Source: Hydrogenophaga pseudoflava
Lineage (GTDB): Bacteria > Pseudomonadota > Gammaproteobacteria > Burkholderiales > Burkholderiaceae_C
Direction of reading: 5' to 3'
Length of the DNA: 64,000 bases
Assembly (NCBI RefSeq): GCF_031020795.1
Contig: NZ_JAVHJP010000003.1
Coordinates: 117,408 to 181,407, forward strand
The number at the start of each line of letters is the position of its first letter. Positions within the stretch are counted from its first letter, which is position 1. The position numbers and the translations under genes were made by a program. The notes under the pieces were generated by a model. It was not told where the DNA came from. It ran no database searches and worked only from the letters and a program-made list of their open reading frames with translations. Of the stretch, positions 50,708-59,883 are shown piece by piece.

Positions 50708-51990
50708 GCGGCTTTCCTTTCTTCGACTGCATCGACCACACCGGCAGGCACCAGGCCAGCGGCCACCCAGCCATCGAACACGCGCAGCGCGGCCTGGGCG
50801 AACGCTTCGTCGTTGATGTGTGCATCCACCGGCTGGAACACCGTGTCGGGCGACACCACATGGACCATCTCGTCGGTGAAGGCCTTCAGGCCCTCGGGGT
50901 CGTGCAGCGGCTCGCCCGGCCGGTCCCACTGCTCGACGCCGCCCGTGGGCAGCAGCAGGCAGGTGGGCCCGGTGGCCTGCTCCAGCCGGTCGGCGAGGGC
51001 GCGCGCCACATGGCGGCGCATCTCGGGGTCGATGCAGACCGAGGCGATCAGGCGGTTGTGCTCGTGCACCGAGCGGCCGATGAACTGCTCCGGGCAGCGC
51101 GTCCAGGCCGGGAAGTCGACCATGTCGGTCGCGCCGGGCGCCACGATCTGCGGCACGCCCGCGCGGCCCGCGCCCAGCAGGCGCTCGCTGCCCGCGCTCA
51201 CGCAGCTGCCCGCCAGATCGTTCACCAGTTCCTGCAGGCTGAAGTCCATCACCGCGGCGAAGTAGCCGCGCCGCGCCAGGTCTTCGAACGCCCGCCCGCC
51301 CATGCCGGTGGTGTGGAACACCGCCAGTTCGTAGCCACGCGCCTCCAGCGCCGGCTTGAGCTTCTTCATGTAGGACAGCGCGCTGCTGCCCAGCGAGGTC
51401 ATGCCGATCACGGGGCGCGGATCGGGCTCGGCCGCGCGCGCCTGGCAGGCACCCAACACCGCACCGGCCGCCTGGCCCAGCGCCGCCTTGCACAGGCGGT
51501 TCAACCCATACAGGCCGCCGGCCCAGAGCCGCATGATCAGGTCCGGCGGGATGCGGTCGGGTGGGATCAGCGGCGAGTACGCGATGGTGGACAGCACCAC
51601 CTTCGGGCAGCCCATGGGCAGCGCGTTCGCCACGTCCAGCGCCAGGTCGGTGCCCATCGTGCCGCCCAGGGCCAGCATGCCGTCGAAACGGCCTTCGACG
51701 TACCACCGGGTCGCGATCAGCGCGGCGCCGGTGGCCATCAGCTTCATCGAGGTGTTCTCGTCGCCGGTCTCCATCACCTGCTGCAGCGTCACGCCCGCAG
51801 CGGCCGCCACCTCGGTGTTGAGAACGTCGGGAGTGAAGCCGCCCTGGCCCAGCACGCCCACGTCCATCACCAGCGCGGTGCCGCCCAGGTGTTCGACCGA
51901 TTCGCGCAGGTAGGCGATCTCGTCGCTCTTGGTGTCGACCGTGCCGATCAGCAGGATGACCGGCGGGCGGCCGGCGTGGGTGGGGCTCAC
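50704..51990 (-). CDS. Tm-1-like / UPF0261 ATP-binding protein
   Basis: The 428-residue protein matches the UPF0261 family (N-terminal LLIGTVDTKSDEIAYLR, GGTMGTDLALDVANALPMG, C-terminal EQFIGRSVHEHNRLIASVC and GGVEQWD). The N-terminal part is related to the plant Tm-1 virus-resistance protein. Bacterial function is unknown, though such genes often sit in catabolic operons. It starts with GTG overlapping the aminotransferase stop. Confidence 0.85.
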   Translation of the reverse strand: MSPTHAGRPPVILLIGTVDTKSDEIAYLRESVEHLGGTALVMDVGVLGQGGFTPDVLNTEVAAAAGVTLQQVMETGDENTSMKLMATGAALIATRWYVEGRFDGMLALGGTMGTDLALDVANALPMGCPKVVLSTIAYSPLIPPDRIPPDLIMRLWAGGLYGLNRLCKAALGQAAGAVLGACQARAAEPDPRPVIGMTSLGSSALSYMKKLKPALEARGYELAVFHTTGMGGRAFEDLARRGYFAAVMDFSLQELVNDLAGSCVSAGSERLLGAGRAGVPQIVAPGATDMVDFPAWTRCPEQFIGRSVHEHNRLIASVCIDPEMRRHVARALADRLEQATGPTCLLLPTGGVEQWDRPGEPLHDPEGLKAFTDEMVHVVSPDTVFQPVDAHINDEAFAQAALRVFDGWVAAGLVPAGVVDAVEERKAA

Positions 51991-53351
51991 AGGCTGGCCT
52001 CCACGGCGGCGAACGACGCTTCCAGCACGTCGCAGAGGTGGTTCACTTCGTCCAGCGAAATCACCAGCGGCGGCGAGAGGATGAGGTTGGGACCGGAGAT
52101 GCGCACCATCAGGCCGCGCCGGTAGGCCTCCTTGGCCACGCGGGCCGGGATGTCGCTGCTGCGCGGCATGGGGGTGCGCAGGGCCTTGTCGTCCACCATC
52201 TCGATGCCCAGCATCAGACCGACGCCGCGCACGTTGCCGACGAAGCTGCAGCTCTGTTCGAGCTTGCGCAGGCGCTCCTGCATCACCGCGCCCACGCGAC
52301 CGGCGTGGCCCGGCACGTCCAGCGCCGCGATCTGGTCCAGCGTGGCCAGCGCGGCGGCGGCGGCCACCGGGTGGGCGCTGTAGGTGTAGCCGTGGCCCAC
52401 GGCCGCCTGGCCGCTCTTGTCGTCGTTGAACACCTGGGCGACCTTGGCCGAGATCGCCGTCGCGCCCAGCGGCACATAACCCGAGCTGATGCCCTTGGCC
52501 AGGCACCACAGGTCGGCGTTCACGCCCCACAGGCGGGTGCCGAACAGATGCCCGGTGCGGCCGAAGCCGGTGACCACCTCGTCGGCGATCAGCAGCACGC
52601 CGTATTTGTCGCAGATCCGGCGCACCAGCGGCCAGTAGTTGGCCGGCGGCACGATCACGCCGCCCGCACCTTGCACCGGCTCTGCAATGAAGGCCGCCAC
52701 GGTGTCCGGGCCCTGGAACACGATCTCGCGCTCCAGCAGCTCGGCGCAGATCTCGCCCAGCTCCAGCGGGTCGCTGGTGTAGGGGTTGCGGTAGAGCCAG
52801 GGCGTGTCGATGTGGAAGCAGCCCGGCAGCAGCGGCTCGTAGGCGCGGCGGAAGTTGGTGTTGCCGTTGACGCTCATGCCGCCGAAGTGCACGCCGTGGT
52901 AGCCCTGGCGCAGGCTGATGAACTTGAAGCGGTCCTTCTCGCCGCGCAGCTTGTGGTACTGGCGCGCCAGCTTGAGCGCGGTCTCCACCGCGTCCGAGCC
53001 GCCGCTGGAGAACATGACGCTGGCCACGCCGTCGGGCTCCATCATCTTCACCAGGCGGGCCGAGAGTTCGATGGCGCGCGGGTGCGAGGTGCCGCGGAAG
53101 GTGTTGTAGAAGGGCAGCTCGTCGAGCTGCGCCACGATGGCGTCGCGCACCGCGGTGGCGCTGTGGCCGAGGTTGCTGGCCCAGAGGCCGCCCACGCCGT
53201 CGAGCATCCTGTGGCCGTCCACGTCCCAGATCCAGCAGCCTTCGCCGCGCGCGACGATGTCGGGCTTGGCCTTCTTCATGGCCGCCGGATGGGCCATGGG
53301 GTGCCACTGGTATTCGGCGTTGTCCTGTTTGAGTTGTTCGGTGGTGCTCAT
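51987..53351 (-). CDS. Class III PLP aminotransferase (omega-amino acid type)
   Basis: The 454-residue fold-type I enzyme has GGLWASNLGHS, SSGGSDAVETALKLAR, the cofactor aspartate in ADEVVTGFGRTG and the Schiff-base lysine in LAKGISSGYVPLG. The pattern resembles omega-amino acid:pyruvate transaminases. It lies 14 bp after the aldehyde dehydrogenase gene, so it may make the aldehyde the dehydrogenase oxidises, or handle the next amine. Amine donor unknown. Confidence 0.88.
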   Translation of the reverse strand: MSTTEQLKQDNAEYQWHPMAHPAAMKKAKPDIVARGEGCWIWDVDGHRMLDGVGGLWASNLGHSATAVRDAIVAQLDELPFYNTFRGTSHPRAIELSARLVKMMEPDGVASVMFSSGGSDAVETALKLARQYHKLRGEKDRFKFISLRQGYHGVHFGGMSVNGNTNFRRAYEPLLPGCFHIDTPWLYRNPYTSDPLELGEICAELLEREIVFQGPDTVAAFIAEPVQGAGGVIVPPANYWPLVRRICDKYGVLLIADEVVTGFGRTGHLFGTRLWGVNADLWCLAKGISSGYVPLGATAISAKVAQVFNDDKSGQAAVGHGYTYSAHPVAAAAALATLDQIAALDVPGHAGRVGAVMQERLRKLEQSCSFVGNVRGVGLMLGIEMVDDKALRTPMPRSSDIPARVAKEAYRRGLMVRISGPNLILSPPLVISLDEVNHLCDVLEASFAAVEASL

Positions 53352-53365
53352 GGTTGCTCCCGGGT

Positions 53366-54826
53366 TCAGAACGGTTGGCCGATGGTCACGGTCTTGACCT
53401 CGGTGTAATGGGTGATGCCTTCGGCGCCCTGCTCCTGGCCGAGGCCGCTTTCCTTGTGGCCGCCGAAGGGCAGCTCGGGCTGCGAGACACCGAAGTGGTT
53501 GATGCCGACCATGCCCGCCTCGATGCCTTCACCCAGGCGGTGGGCGGTGTGCAGGTCGCGCGTGAAGGCGTAGGCGCCGAGCGCATAGGGCAGCGCGTTG
53601 GCCTGCTCGATGGCGGCGTCCAGCGTGTCGTAGGGCTGGACCACGGCGATGGGACCGAAGGGCTCCTGCTGCATCACGCGGCTGCTGGCGGGTGCGTCGG
53701 CGAACACCGTCGGTTCGAAGAAGAAGCCGGGCCGCGCCACCCGCTGGCCGCCGGTGAGCAGGCGCGCGCCCTGGCCCACGGCGTCGTCCACGAAGCGTTC
53801 CATGTCCTCGATGCGGCGCGCGTGGGTCAGCGGGCCCATCTGCGTGGCAGCCTCCAGGCCCGACCCGAGCTGCAGCTGCTGCGCGGCGGCGGCAAAACGC
53901 TCGCCGAATACACCGAGCTGCGCGCGCGGCACGTAGAAGCGGATCGGCGAGGCGCAGACCTGGCCGGCGTTGCGGTACTTGGCGGCCACCGACTGCTTGA
54001 GCACGAAGTCCAGGCCAGCGCCTTCCGCCATGTCCTCGGCCACGATCACCGGCGCGTGGCCGCCCAGCTCGCCGGTGAAGCGCTTGACGTGGCGCGCGGC
54101 CTGCTCGCCCAGCAGCTTGCCCACGGCCACCGAGCCGGTGACCGAGACCTTGGCGATTTCGGGCCGCTCGATCAGGAAGGACGAGACCTGCGCCGGGTCG
54201 CCCCACACCAGGTTGATCGCGTCGGCGGGCACACCCGCATCCAGGAAACACCGCACCAGCAGCATCGCGCTGCCCGGCGTTTCTTCGGCCGGCTTGAGCA
54301 CCACGCTGCAACCCGCCGCCAGCGCGCTGCCCAGCTTGCGGCTCGGCAGGTTGACCGGGAAGTTCCAGGGCGTGAACGCGGCCACCGGGCCCACCGGCAC
54401 GCGCTGCACGGTGTGCGAGAGGATGCCGTCGACACGCGGCGCGACGGCGCGGCCGTAAAGGCGTTTGCCCTCCTCGGCCTGGAAATCGATGATGTCGGCC
54501 GAGAGCAGCACCTCGCGCTTCGCCTCGGTGAGGGTCTTGCCCTGTTCGAGCGTGAGCACGGTGGCGATCTCACCCGCGCGCTGGCGCAGCAGTTCGGCCG
54601 CGCGGCGCAGGACGACGTAGCGCTCGTGCGGGCGCACGCGGCGCCATTGTTCGAAGCCGCGGCGGGCCGACTCGGCGGCGGCGGCCAGCTCGGCCGGGCC
54701 GGCGAGCGGCAGCGTGGCGAGCACGCTTGCATCGGCGGGATTGACAACGGCGCGTTCGCCGCCCGAGGCCTGGGACAGCCACTGGCCGGCCACGTGCAGG
54801 GAGAGGGTTGGGTAGGAAGAACTCAT
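53366..54826 (-). CDS. NAD(P)-dependent aldehyde dehydrogenase, succinate-semialdehyde (GabD) type
   Basis: The 486-residue ALDH has PWNFPVNLPSRKLGSALAAG, the catalytic Glu in GELGGHAP and the catalytic Cys in NAGQVCASP. It matches the GabD group, but in this locus the true substrate may be another semialdehyde such as 2-aminoadipate semialdehyde or a simple aldehyde from phospho-lyase action. First gene of the minus-strand arm; a regulatory motif lies 33 bp upstream. Confidence 0.88.
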   Translation of the reverse strand: MSSSYPTLSLHVAGQWLSQASGGERAVVNPADASVLATLPLAGPAELAAAAESARRGFEQWRRVRPHERYVVLRRAAELLRQRAGEIATVLTLEQGKTLTEAKREVLLSADIIDFQAEEGKRLYGRAVAPRVDGILSHTVQRVPVGPVAAFTPWNFPVNLPSRKLGSALAAGCSVVLKPAEETPGSAMLLVRCFLDAGVPADAINLVWGDPAQVSSFLIERPEIAKVSVTGSVAVGKLLGEQAARHVKRFTGELGGHAPVIVAEDMAEGAGLDFVLKQSVAAKYRNAGQVCASPIRFYVPRAQLGVFGERFAAAAQQLQLGSGLEAATQMGPLTHARRIEDMERFVDDAVGQGARLLTGGQRVARPGFFFEPTVFADAPASSRVMQQEPFGPIAVVQPYDTLDAAIEQANALPYALGAYAFTRDLHTAHRLGEGIEAGMVGINHFGVSQPELPFGGHKESGLGQEQGAEGITHYTEVKTVTIGQPF

Positions 54827-54859
54827 GCCGGGCACTGTGCCGGCCTACCCCTTCACCAC

Positions 54860-54898
54860 GTGATCGGAAATGCGCAAAGTGGGGTTACGGGTTTACCC
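54860..54898 (-). promoter_or_regulatory. Candidate EutR-like regulator site in front of the aldehyde dehydrogenase
   Basis: On the minus strand GGGTAAACCCG is followed by TGCGCATTTCCGATCAC. The same two blocks, GGG-n-AAACCCG and TGCGCANTTNNGATNAC, recur with the same 39-bp total span at 55973-56011 in front of the divergent permease. Two such composites flanking an AraC-type gene suggest its binding sites. Confidence 0.6.
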
Positions 54899-54945
54899 TG
54901 AACACACGCCACTCTGCTGCGGCAGGCGAGGTGCACCCAAGGAAA

Positions 54946-55941
54946 TCAGCCCTTCGACTTCCGGGCCCGCGCCAGCGTCTCCGACGGCAGCTCGAAAAAG
55001 TGCTTCTTGTAGTCGAGCGAAAACTGCCCCAGGTGCCAGAAGCCCCAGCGCGCCGCCACGTCCTGCACCGTCGAGCCCGCTGCCGCTTCGCGCAGCCCGC
55101 GCCGCACCCCGTTGAGTCGCAAGGCCCGCAGGTACTGCGTGGGCGACGTGCCCAGCACATCCTGGAAGCAGTAGTTCAGCTTGCGCCGGCTCGCCCCCAC
55201 GCGGCTGCATACATCCAGGATCGAGGGCGGCTCGTCGGGGTTGGCCATCATCAGTTCGCAGGCCTTGTCCACCATGCGCTTGCGCCGCGCCAGCGAGTCC
55301 AGGTCGGAGGTGTCCACGCTCGGCGGCAGCGCCTCGATCCACTCGATCAGGATGTCGTCGCGCAGCTGGTTCAGCGCCGAGGGCTCATTGAAATGCTGCG
55401 CCAGCGCCAGCGCCTCCTTCAGCGCCTGCAGGTGCTTGCCGCGCAAGGCGGCGCTGCTCTCGGGCGTGGGCAGCAGCTCCATCTGCCGCTCCAGCCAGCT
55501 GGCCAGCGGCTTCTGGTACATGTGCTCCCACAGCGGATTGAGCAGGCTGCGCTCCACCGTCAGCGCGATCAGGTGGTGCTGCGCCGGCGTGACGAAGTCG
55601 ATCTCGCGTCCGCTGCCGCAGAGGATGGCGTCGGGGTGGACCTTGCGGCCGTCGAAGTACACGTCCCCGGTGGGCGCCACCGACATCGCGAACCCGTAGA
55701 CCTGCTCGCCCAGCCGGCCGCGCTGGCGCAGCGCCAGGCTGGTCTTCTCTTCGGTCAGGCGCACGCCGACCAGCTGCACCAGGGACAGTTCGCCACGAAA
55801 GCGCCCGCTGGAGAGCTGCTCGTAATGCAGCGACCAGTCGCCCTGCGCCATGGCGTGGGCATCCATGTCGAAGGTCAGCAGGGACTGGGCCCAGGCGGGC
55901 GCGGGTGCGTCTTCGGGGGCCTCGGCGGCGGGGTCGCTCAT
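54946..55941 (-). CDS. AraC family regulator, EutR-like
   Basis: The 331-residue protein has a ligand domain (1-210) and a C-terminal AraC helix-turn-helix pair (about 222-320). Its PSILDVCSRVGASRRKLNYCF and RWGFWHLGQFSLDYKKHF segments closely follow the pattern of E. coli EutR, the ethanolamine-utilisation activator. That places it with the FeaR/EutR branch sensing small amines. It is central to a divergent catabolic locus and likely activates both arms. Confidence 0.87.
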   Translation of the reverse strand: MSDPAAEAPEDAPAPAWAQSLLTFDMDAHAMAQGDWSLHYEQLSSGRFRGELSLVQLVGVRLTEEKTSLALRQRGRLGEQVYGFAMSVAPTGDVYFDGRKVHPDAILCGSGREIDFVTPAQHHLIALTVERSLLNPLWEHMYQKPLASWLERQMELLPTPESSAALRGKHLQALKEALALAQHFNEPSALNQLRDDILIEWIEALPPSVDTSDLDSLARRKRMVDKACELMMANPDEPPSILDVCSRVGASRRKLNYCFQDVLGTSPTQYLRALRLNGVRRGLREAAAGSTVQDVAARWGFWHLGQFSLDYKKHFFELPSETLARARKSKG

Positions 55942-55972
55942 GGCGCGCAGCGTAGCAGCAGCGGGGGTGATT

Positions 55973-56011
55973 GGGACAAACCCGGACCACATCGTGCGCA
56001 GTTTTGATAAC
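55973..56011 (+). promoter_or_regulatory. Candidate EutR-like regulator site in front of the permease operon
   Basis: GGGACAAACCCG (55973-55984) and TGCGCAGTTTTGATAAC (55995-56011) mirror the composite before the aldehyde dehydrogenase. A TAGCAT at 56031-56036 could be the -10 of the permease operon, 90 bp upstream of its ATG. Confidence 0.6.
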
Positions 56012-56100
56012 CCGTTCGGCGGCCCGTCCCTAGCATCCCGTCCACCCTGGCCCCCAAGGCCGGAGGCACGGATACACCGACACAACGACGAGGAACAGCC

Positions 56101-57621
56101 ATGAACACCGCTTCCACTTCACTTTCATCGTCCGGGCCCGCCCCGGGCGCCGAACAGTCCCTGCGATCCGGCCGCCTGGGGGTGATCGGCATCGTCTTTT
56201 TCGTGGTCGCCGCCGCCTCGCCGCTGGTGGGCATGACCGGCGCGCTGCCCGCCGCCATCCTGCTGGGCAACGGCGCCGCGGCGCCCGGCGCCTACCTGCT
56301 GGCCGGCCTCACCCTGCTGCTGTTCAGCGTGGGCTACGCCGCCATGAGCCACCAGGTCACCAACTCCGGTGCGTTCTTCGCCTACATCGGTCGCGGCATG
56401 GGCCTGCACCTGGGCGTGGGGTCGGCTTTCGTCTCGCTGCTGGCCTACCTCGCCATCCACCTGTCCATCTTCGGCTTCTTCGGCGGGCTGATGGCCGAGC
56501 AGGTGGGCGGCTTGCCCTGGTGGGGCTGGTCGCTCATCGCCTGGGTCGCGGTGACCTGGCTGTCGCTGCGCAGCGTCGACGTGGGTGCGCATGTGCTGGG
56601 CCTGCTGCTAGGGCTGGAGCTGCTGGTGCTGGTGATCACCACGGTGGCCATCCTGATGCAGGGCGGCCCCGAAGGCTGGAACTTCGCCGCCTCCTTCAGC
56701 CCGTCCAACATCCTGGCCGGCGGTCTGGCGGGGTCGGCGGGCATCGCGCTGGCGTTCGCATTCGCCTCCTTCGTCGGCTTCGAGGCCACCGCCATCTACG
56801 GCGAAGAGTCGATCGACCCCAAGCGCACGGTGCCGCTGGCCACCTACGTGGCCGTGCTGTTCATCACCGTGCTGTTCGCCAGCACCACCTTCGCCGTGGT
56901 GACCGGCCTGGGTTCGGGCAAGGTGATGGACCGCGTGGTCGAACTCTCGTCCGTCGATGGCGCACCCCTCGTCAATCCGGCCAACGTGCTGTTCACGCTG
57001 GCGAGCCAGTACGTGGGCGACTGGCTGGCGGCCATGATGAAGAGCCTGGTGCTCTCCAGCCTGTTCGCCGCCATGCTGGCGTTCCAGAACTCGGCCGCGC
57101 GCTACCTGTTTGCACTGGGTCGCGGCGGCACCCTGCCGGCCGCCCTGGCCAGGGTCAACGGCCGCGGCGCCCCGTCGGCGGGTTCCGTCACCGTGTCGGT
57201 GATCACGCTGGCCGTGATCGCGACCTTTGCGCGGGCCGGCCTGGACCCCATCCTCAACATGTTCTTCTGGTTCTCCGGTCTGGCGGTAGTGGCCATCCTG
57301 CTGATCGAGATCCTGGTGTGCGTCGCGGTGATCGCCTGGTTCCGCCGCGTGCCCGGCGACTCGAACCTCTTCCAGTCGCTGATCGCGCCGGCGCTGGCGA
57401 TCGCCGGCCTGTCGGTGGGCCTGTACCTGCTGATGGCGCGCTTCGGCCTGCTGACCGGTGCCGTGGCCGAGGGCCTGGACCCGACCACGACCTCCTGGGC
57501 CATGAACGGCCTGGGCTGGTTCATGGCGCTGCTGCCCTTCGGCGTGCTGGTGGTGGGCTACTTCTTCGCCATCGCCCGCCACAAGGAGAACAAGGAACTG
57601 ATCCAGGACGTGATCTCCTGA
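56101..57621 (+). CDS. APC family amino acid/amine permease
   Basis: The 506-residue inner-membrane protein has about 12 helices and the APC features GVIGIVFFVVAAASPL in helix 1 and FAFASFVGFEATAIYGEE in helix 6. The group includes amine and amino-acid importers. It heads the plus-strand arm next to the EutR-like gene, so it likely imports the locus substrate. Confidence 0.9.
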   Translation: MNTASTSLSSSGPAPGAEQSLRSGRLGVIGIVFFVVAAASPLVGMTGALPAAILLGNGAAAPGAYLLAGLTLLLFSVGYAAMSHQVTNSGAFFAYIGRGMGLHLGVGSAFVSLLAYLAIHLSIFGFFGGLMAEQVGGLPWWGWSLIAWVAVTWLSLRSVDVGAHVLGLLLGLELLVLVITTVAILMQGGPEGWNFAASFSPSNILAGGLAGSAGIALAFAFASFVGFEATAIYGEESIDPKRTVPLATYVAVLFITVLFASTTFAVVTGLGSGKVMDRVVELSSVDGAPLVNPANVLFTLASQYVGDWLAAMMKSLVLSSLFAAMLAFQNSAARYLFALGRGGTLPAALARVNGRGAPSAGSVTVSVITLAVIATFARAGLDPILNMFFWFSGLAVVAILLIEILVCVAVIAWFRRVPGDSNLFQSLIAPALAIAGLSVGLYLLMARFGLLTGAVAEGLDPTTTSWAMNGLGWFMALLPFGVLVVGYFFAIARHKENKELIQDVIS

Positions 57622-57652
57622 CGCCGCGACCACGCCTGCACGGACCTCTGAC

Positions 57653-58936
57653 ATGAACGACAACGAACTGGTGGAGAAGCGGCGGGCGCTGCTCGGCCCC
57701 AACGTCTCCACCTTCTACCGCCGGCCGGTCCACATCGTCCGGGGTGAGGATGTGTGGCTCTGGGACGCGGACGGCCGCCGCTACCTGGACTGCTACAACA
57801 ACGTGCCCCACGTCGGCCACTGCAACCCGCGGGTGGTCGAAGCGATCTGCGCGCAGAGCCGCCAGCTCAACGTGCACAGCCGCTACCTGCACGAGAACCT
57901 GCCGGACTATGCGGAGCAGCTGACCGCCACCTTTGGCGGCGGACTCTGCAACGCCCTGCTCACCTGCACCGGCTCCGAGGCCAACGACATCGCGCTGCGC
58001 ATGGCCGAGGCCATGACCGGCAAGCGCGGGATCATCGCCACCGACGCCACCTACCACGGCAACACCAGCCTGGTGAGCCAACTGTCGACCAGCAATGCGC
58101 CGACATACGGCTACGGGCTGGGCCAGTACGTGCGCCATGTCGAAGCGCCCGACAGCCTGCGCATTCCCGACCCCCAGGGGCTGCGCTTTGCGGCCAAGGT
58201 GCAGGAGCAGATCGACGCGCTGGAGCGCTCGGGCGTCGGCTTTGCGGCGCTGATCGTGTGCCCGCTGTTCCTCAACGAGGGTTTCCCCACCCAGGCCCCG
58301 GGCTGGTTGCGCCCCGCCGAGCAGGTGGTCCGCCAGGCCGGCGGCTTGCTGATCTGCGACGAGGTGCAGTCGGGTTTTGCGCGCAGCGGCAGCCATTTCT
58401 GGGCGCACCAGAAGCAGGGCGTGACGCCCGACATGGTGACCATGGGCAAACCCATGGGCAATGGCTACCCGGTGGCGGGCCTGGTGACCCGGCCGGAGGT
58501 GATGGCGCGCTTCCGCAACTCCTACCGCTACTTCAACACCTTCGGCGGCAACCCCGTGGCCTGCGCCGCCGCAATGGCGGTGCTGGAAGAAATCGGGCAG
58601 CGCCAGCTGCAGGCGAACGCCGCGAAGATCGGCGCCCTGGCCGCGCAAGCGCTGCGCGGGCTGGCGTCGAAGCACCCTGTGATCGGCGATGTGCGCCAGA
58701 GCGGCATGGTGTTTGGCGTGGAGTTCGTGAAGGACCATGCCACGCTGGCGCCGGCGACCGAGGTGGCCGAACAGGTGGTGGAGGCCATGCGCGAGCGCGG
58801 TGTGCTGCTGTCCAGGCTGGGCCGGCACAAGAACACCCTCAAGATCCGCCCGCCGATGACCTTCTCCGAAGAGCACCTGGGCCTGCTCATGCAGACGCTG
58901 GACGAGGTGCTGGCCGAGCTGGCGACACAGCCATGA
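57653..58936 (+). CDS. Class III PLP enzyme, AGXT2L-type phospho-lyase candidate
   Basis: The 427-residue fold-type I enzyme has DCYNNVPHVGHCNP, CTGSEANDIALRMA, CDEVQSGFARSG and the Schiff-base lysine in TMGKPMGNGYPVAG. The GKPMGNG form, in place of the AKG of true aminotransferases, is the pattern of AGXT2L1/AGXT2L2, which eliminate phosphate and ammonia from phosphoethanolamine or 5-phosphohydroxylysine. An adjoining kinase supports a phospho-lyase role. Annotation as an aminotransferase is the conservative alternative. Confidence 0.8.
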   Translation: MNDNELVEKRRALLGPNVSTFYRRPVHIVRGEDVWLWDADGRRYLDCYNNVPHVGHCNPRVVEAICAQSRQLNVHSRYLHENLPDYAEQLTATFGGGLCNALLTCTGSEANDIALRMAEAMTGKRGIIATDATYHGNTSLVSQLSTSNAPTYGYGLGQYVRHVEAPDSLRIPDPQGLRFAAKVQEQIDALERSGVGFAALIVCPLFLNEGFPTQAPGWLRPAEQVVRQAGGLLICDEVQSGFARSGSHFWAHQKQGVTPDMVTMGKPMGNGYPVAGLVTRPEVMARFRNSYRYFNTFGGNPVACAAAMAVLEEIGQRQLQANAAKIGALAAQALRGLASKHPVIGDVRQSGMVFGVEFVKDHATLAPATEVAEQVVEAMRERGVLLSRLGRHKNTLKIRPPMTFSEEHLGLLMQTLDEVLAELATQP

Positions 58937-59883
58937 CGGACCTTGCCCAGCGGGCGGCCGCCGCCTGGGGCCTCGCCCACGCACGCCTGCGGTTCGTGGC
59001 AGGCCGGGAGAACCAGGTCCACCGGGTCACCGTCGCATCAGCCGGCCACTATGCCCTGCGCATCAAGCGGCCCGGCTACCGCAGCCGGGCCGAACTCGCT
59101 TCCGAACTGCAGTGGATGGCGGCGCTGGCCCAGGCCGGCCTGCTGGTCCCCCGGCCCGTGCCCTCGCTGGCAGGCCGGCTGCTCGAAGAAGTGGACGGCC
59201 ACCAGGTGGACCTGCTCACCTGGCTGCCCGGCCAGACCCTGGGCGCGGCGCTGCAGGAAGACCCGGCGCCCGACCCCGCCCCCCTGTTCCACGCGCTGGG
59301 CCAGCAGATGGCCCGGCTGCACGCCGCCTCGGACGCGTGGATCCCGCCGGCGGACTTCACGCGGGTGCGCTGGGACGCCGAAGGCCTGCTGGGCGAAGCG
59401 CCGGTCTGGGGCCGCTTCTGGGAACACCCGGCCCTGTCCGCCGACGACCGGCGCCTGTTCGTGCAGGTCCGGTCCGCGGCGCGGCACGAGCTGCAGCGCC
59501 TGCAGGACCGTCTCGACTTCGGCCTCATCCACGCCGACCTGGTGCGCGAGAACGTGCTGCTGCACGGCGAGCGCATCGGCCTGCTGGATTTCGACGATGG
59601 CGGCTGGGGCTACCGCGTCTTCGATCTGGCCACCACCCTGCTCAAGTTCACCGGCGCGCCCGGCTATCCGGTGATCCAGCGCGCCCTGCTGCGCGGCTAC
59701 CAGGCCGTGCGCCCGCTGGACACGGCCACGCTCGACCTCTTCCTGGCCCTGCGCGCCCTGACCTACGTCGGCTGGGTCGTGCCCCGCCTGGCCGAAGACG
59801 GCGCGCAGGCGCGCAGCCAGCGCTACATGGCCACGGCCCGCGAGGTCTGCGAGCGCTGGCTGTCGGGGCCGCCCGCCCCTTGA
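58933..59883 (+). CDS. APH-fold small-molecule kinase (hydroxylysine/ethanolamine kinase-like)
   Basis: 316 residues with the aminoglycoside/choline kinase motifs LIHADLVRENVLL (catalytic Asp and metal Asn) and LLDFDDGGWG (metal Asp); HYALRIKRPG holds the ATP lysine. It overlaps the phospho-lyase gene by ATGA. Human AGPHD1, a hydroxylysine kinase, has the same fold and pairs functionally with AGXT2L2, so this kinase probably makes the phospho-lyase substrate. A resistance kinase is unlikely in this setting. Confidence 0.78.
   Translation: MTDLAQRAAAAWGLAHARLRFVAGRENQVHRVTVASAGHYALRIKRPGYRSRAELASELQWMAALAQAGLLVPRPVPSLAGRLLEEVDGHQVDLLTWLPGQTLGAALQEDPAPDPAPLFHALGQQMARLHAASDAWIPPADFTRVRWDAEGLLGEAPVWGRFWEHPALSADDRRLFVQVRSAARHELQRLQDRLDFGLIHADLVRENVLLHGERIGLLDFDDGGWGYRVFDLATTLLKFTGAPGYPVIQRALLRGYQAVRPLDTATLDLFLALRALTYVGWVVPRLAEDGAQARSQRYMATAREVCERWLSGPPAP

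Noticed and set aside
58933-59883. Aminoglycoside phosphotransferase (resistance gene)
   Set aside because: The fold motif is shared by many small-molecule kinases. Coupling to a phospho-lyase-like gene and a permease fits catabolism, and there are no mobile-element marks.
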